Positions 6,216 through 6,537 of a stretch of 6,537 bases of DNA are shown piece after piece. The stretch is taken from the NCBI GenBank assembly GCA_021783525.1, contig JAJXTT010000107.1:1-6537 (forward strand). The letters are read 5' to 3'. Below the pieces are notes generated by a model, which was not told the origin of the DNA, did not search any database, and saw nothing but the letters and a program-made list of their open reading frames with translations. This DNA is from Pseudomonadota bacterium (lineage in GTDB: Bacteria > Pseudomonadota > Gammaproteobacteria > Burkholderiales > Gallionellaceae). The stretch's first letter is position 1. Each line of letters begins with the position of its first letter. The translations under genes were made by a program, and so were the position numbers.

Positions 6216-6537
6216 ATGCTACTGCTGGATATCGGGAACAGCCGCTGCAAATGGGCTTTGGTGCAAGACGGCAAATGGGTGCAACAGGGCGTGGCCGGCA
6301 ACACCGAATGGCTGGCATTGCAACTGGCGTTCGCGGGCTTGCCGCGGCCGTCGCGTATCCTCGCTTCAAACGTGGCGGGCGAGGCGATGGCGCAGCGCGT
6401 GCGCGCGGTCTGTGCCGGGTGGGAATGCCCGCTGGAGTTCGTGACGGCGTCTGTGGAGCAATGCGGTGTGCGCAACGGCTATCAGCAGGCCGGGCGTTTG
6501 GGCAGCGACCGCTGGGCGGCGCTGATCGCGGCATGGA
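6216..6537 (+). CDS. coaX: type III pantothenate kinase (N-terminal part, cut by window edge)
   Basis: The 107 visible codons begin MLLLDIGNSRCKWAL. Here D-x-G-N-S (residues 5-9) and Lys12-Trp13 form the phosphate-binding loop of the ASKHA-fold type III kinases, and the later LGSDRWAALIAAW (95-107) is the conserved LGxDR block that binds pantothenate. The enzyme phosphorylates pantothenate with ATP, the first committed step of CoA synthesis, in the cytoplasm. Complete members have about 240-260 residues, so more than half lies beyond the right edge. The usual proline of the YxxPxxLG motif is Ala92 here. The gene follows birA with no gap; the same pair occurs in many betaproteobacteria (for example baf in Bordetella), which supports the call. 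Confidence 0.94.
   Translation, partial: MLLLDIGNSRCKWALVQDGKWVQQGVAGNTEWLALQLAFAGLPRPSRILASNVAGEAMAQRVRAVCAGWECPLEFVTASVEQCGVRNGYQQAGRLGSDRWAALIAAW

Noticed and set aside
1..6537. Search for tRNA, rRNA, riboswitch, CRISPR repeats, insertion-sequence ends and att sites
   Set aside because: No such structure was found by eye; the gaps between genes are too short to hold any of them, and base composition is uniform, with no sign of recent transfer.

Overview
The window looks like a chromosomal segment of a GC-rich betaproteobacterium. The best guess is the Nitrosomonadales/Gallionellales side of the class; this is inferred from protein style and from the birA-coaX pairing, not from a search. 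Coding density is very high. No RNA gene, insertion sequence, CRISPR array or other mobile-element signature is visible. No stretch over 300 bases lacks a gene; the longest non-coding gap is about 64 bases.

Left part (1-1453), all on the minus strand and read right to left: an alpha/beta hydrolase whose nucleophile elbow carries cysteine instead of serine (548-1453), a dedicated acyl carrier protein (ACP, 247-495), and the N-terminal third or less of a FabF-type 3-oxoacyl-ACP synthase that runs off the left edge (1-241). ACP and ketosynthase are 5 bases apart and clearly co-transcribed. They appear to have their own extended -10 promoter in the 52-base gap behind the hydrolase, with a 16-base palindrome at the predicted transcription start. 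The trio looks like the beginning of a secondary acyl-ACP pathway rather than the housekeeping fatty-acid cluster.

Right part (1518-6537), all on the plus strand: maeB (malic enzyme with a C-terminal phosphotransacetylase-like domain), a 79-residue acidic helical protein of unknown function, a patatin-like phospholipase, birA (biotin ligase with a DNA-binding domain) and the start of coaX (type III pantothenate kinase). Junctions are 9 nt, 13 nt, a 4-nt ATGA overlap and 0 nt, so this reads as one tightly packed operon. Its probable promoter is a consensus TATAAT at 1476-1481 in the divergent region, next to a 22-base inverted repeat.

Taken together, the genes touch acyl-group metabolism from several sides: NADPH and pyruvate supply (MaeB), biotinylation of acetyl-CoA carboxylase (BirA), synthesis of CoA, the donor of the ACP phosphopantetheine arm (CoaX), acyl-lipid hydrolysis (patatin), and an acyl-ACP condensation module (KS, ACP, hydrolase). 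That link is inference. The clearest candidates for something undescribed are the cysteine-nucleophile hydrolase beside the KS-ACP pair and the 79-residue protein.
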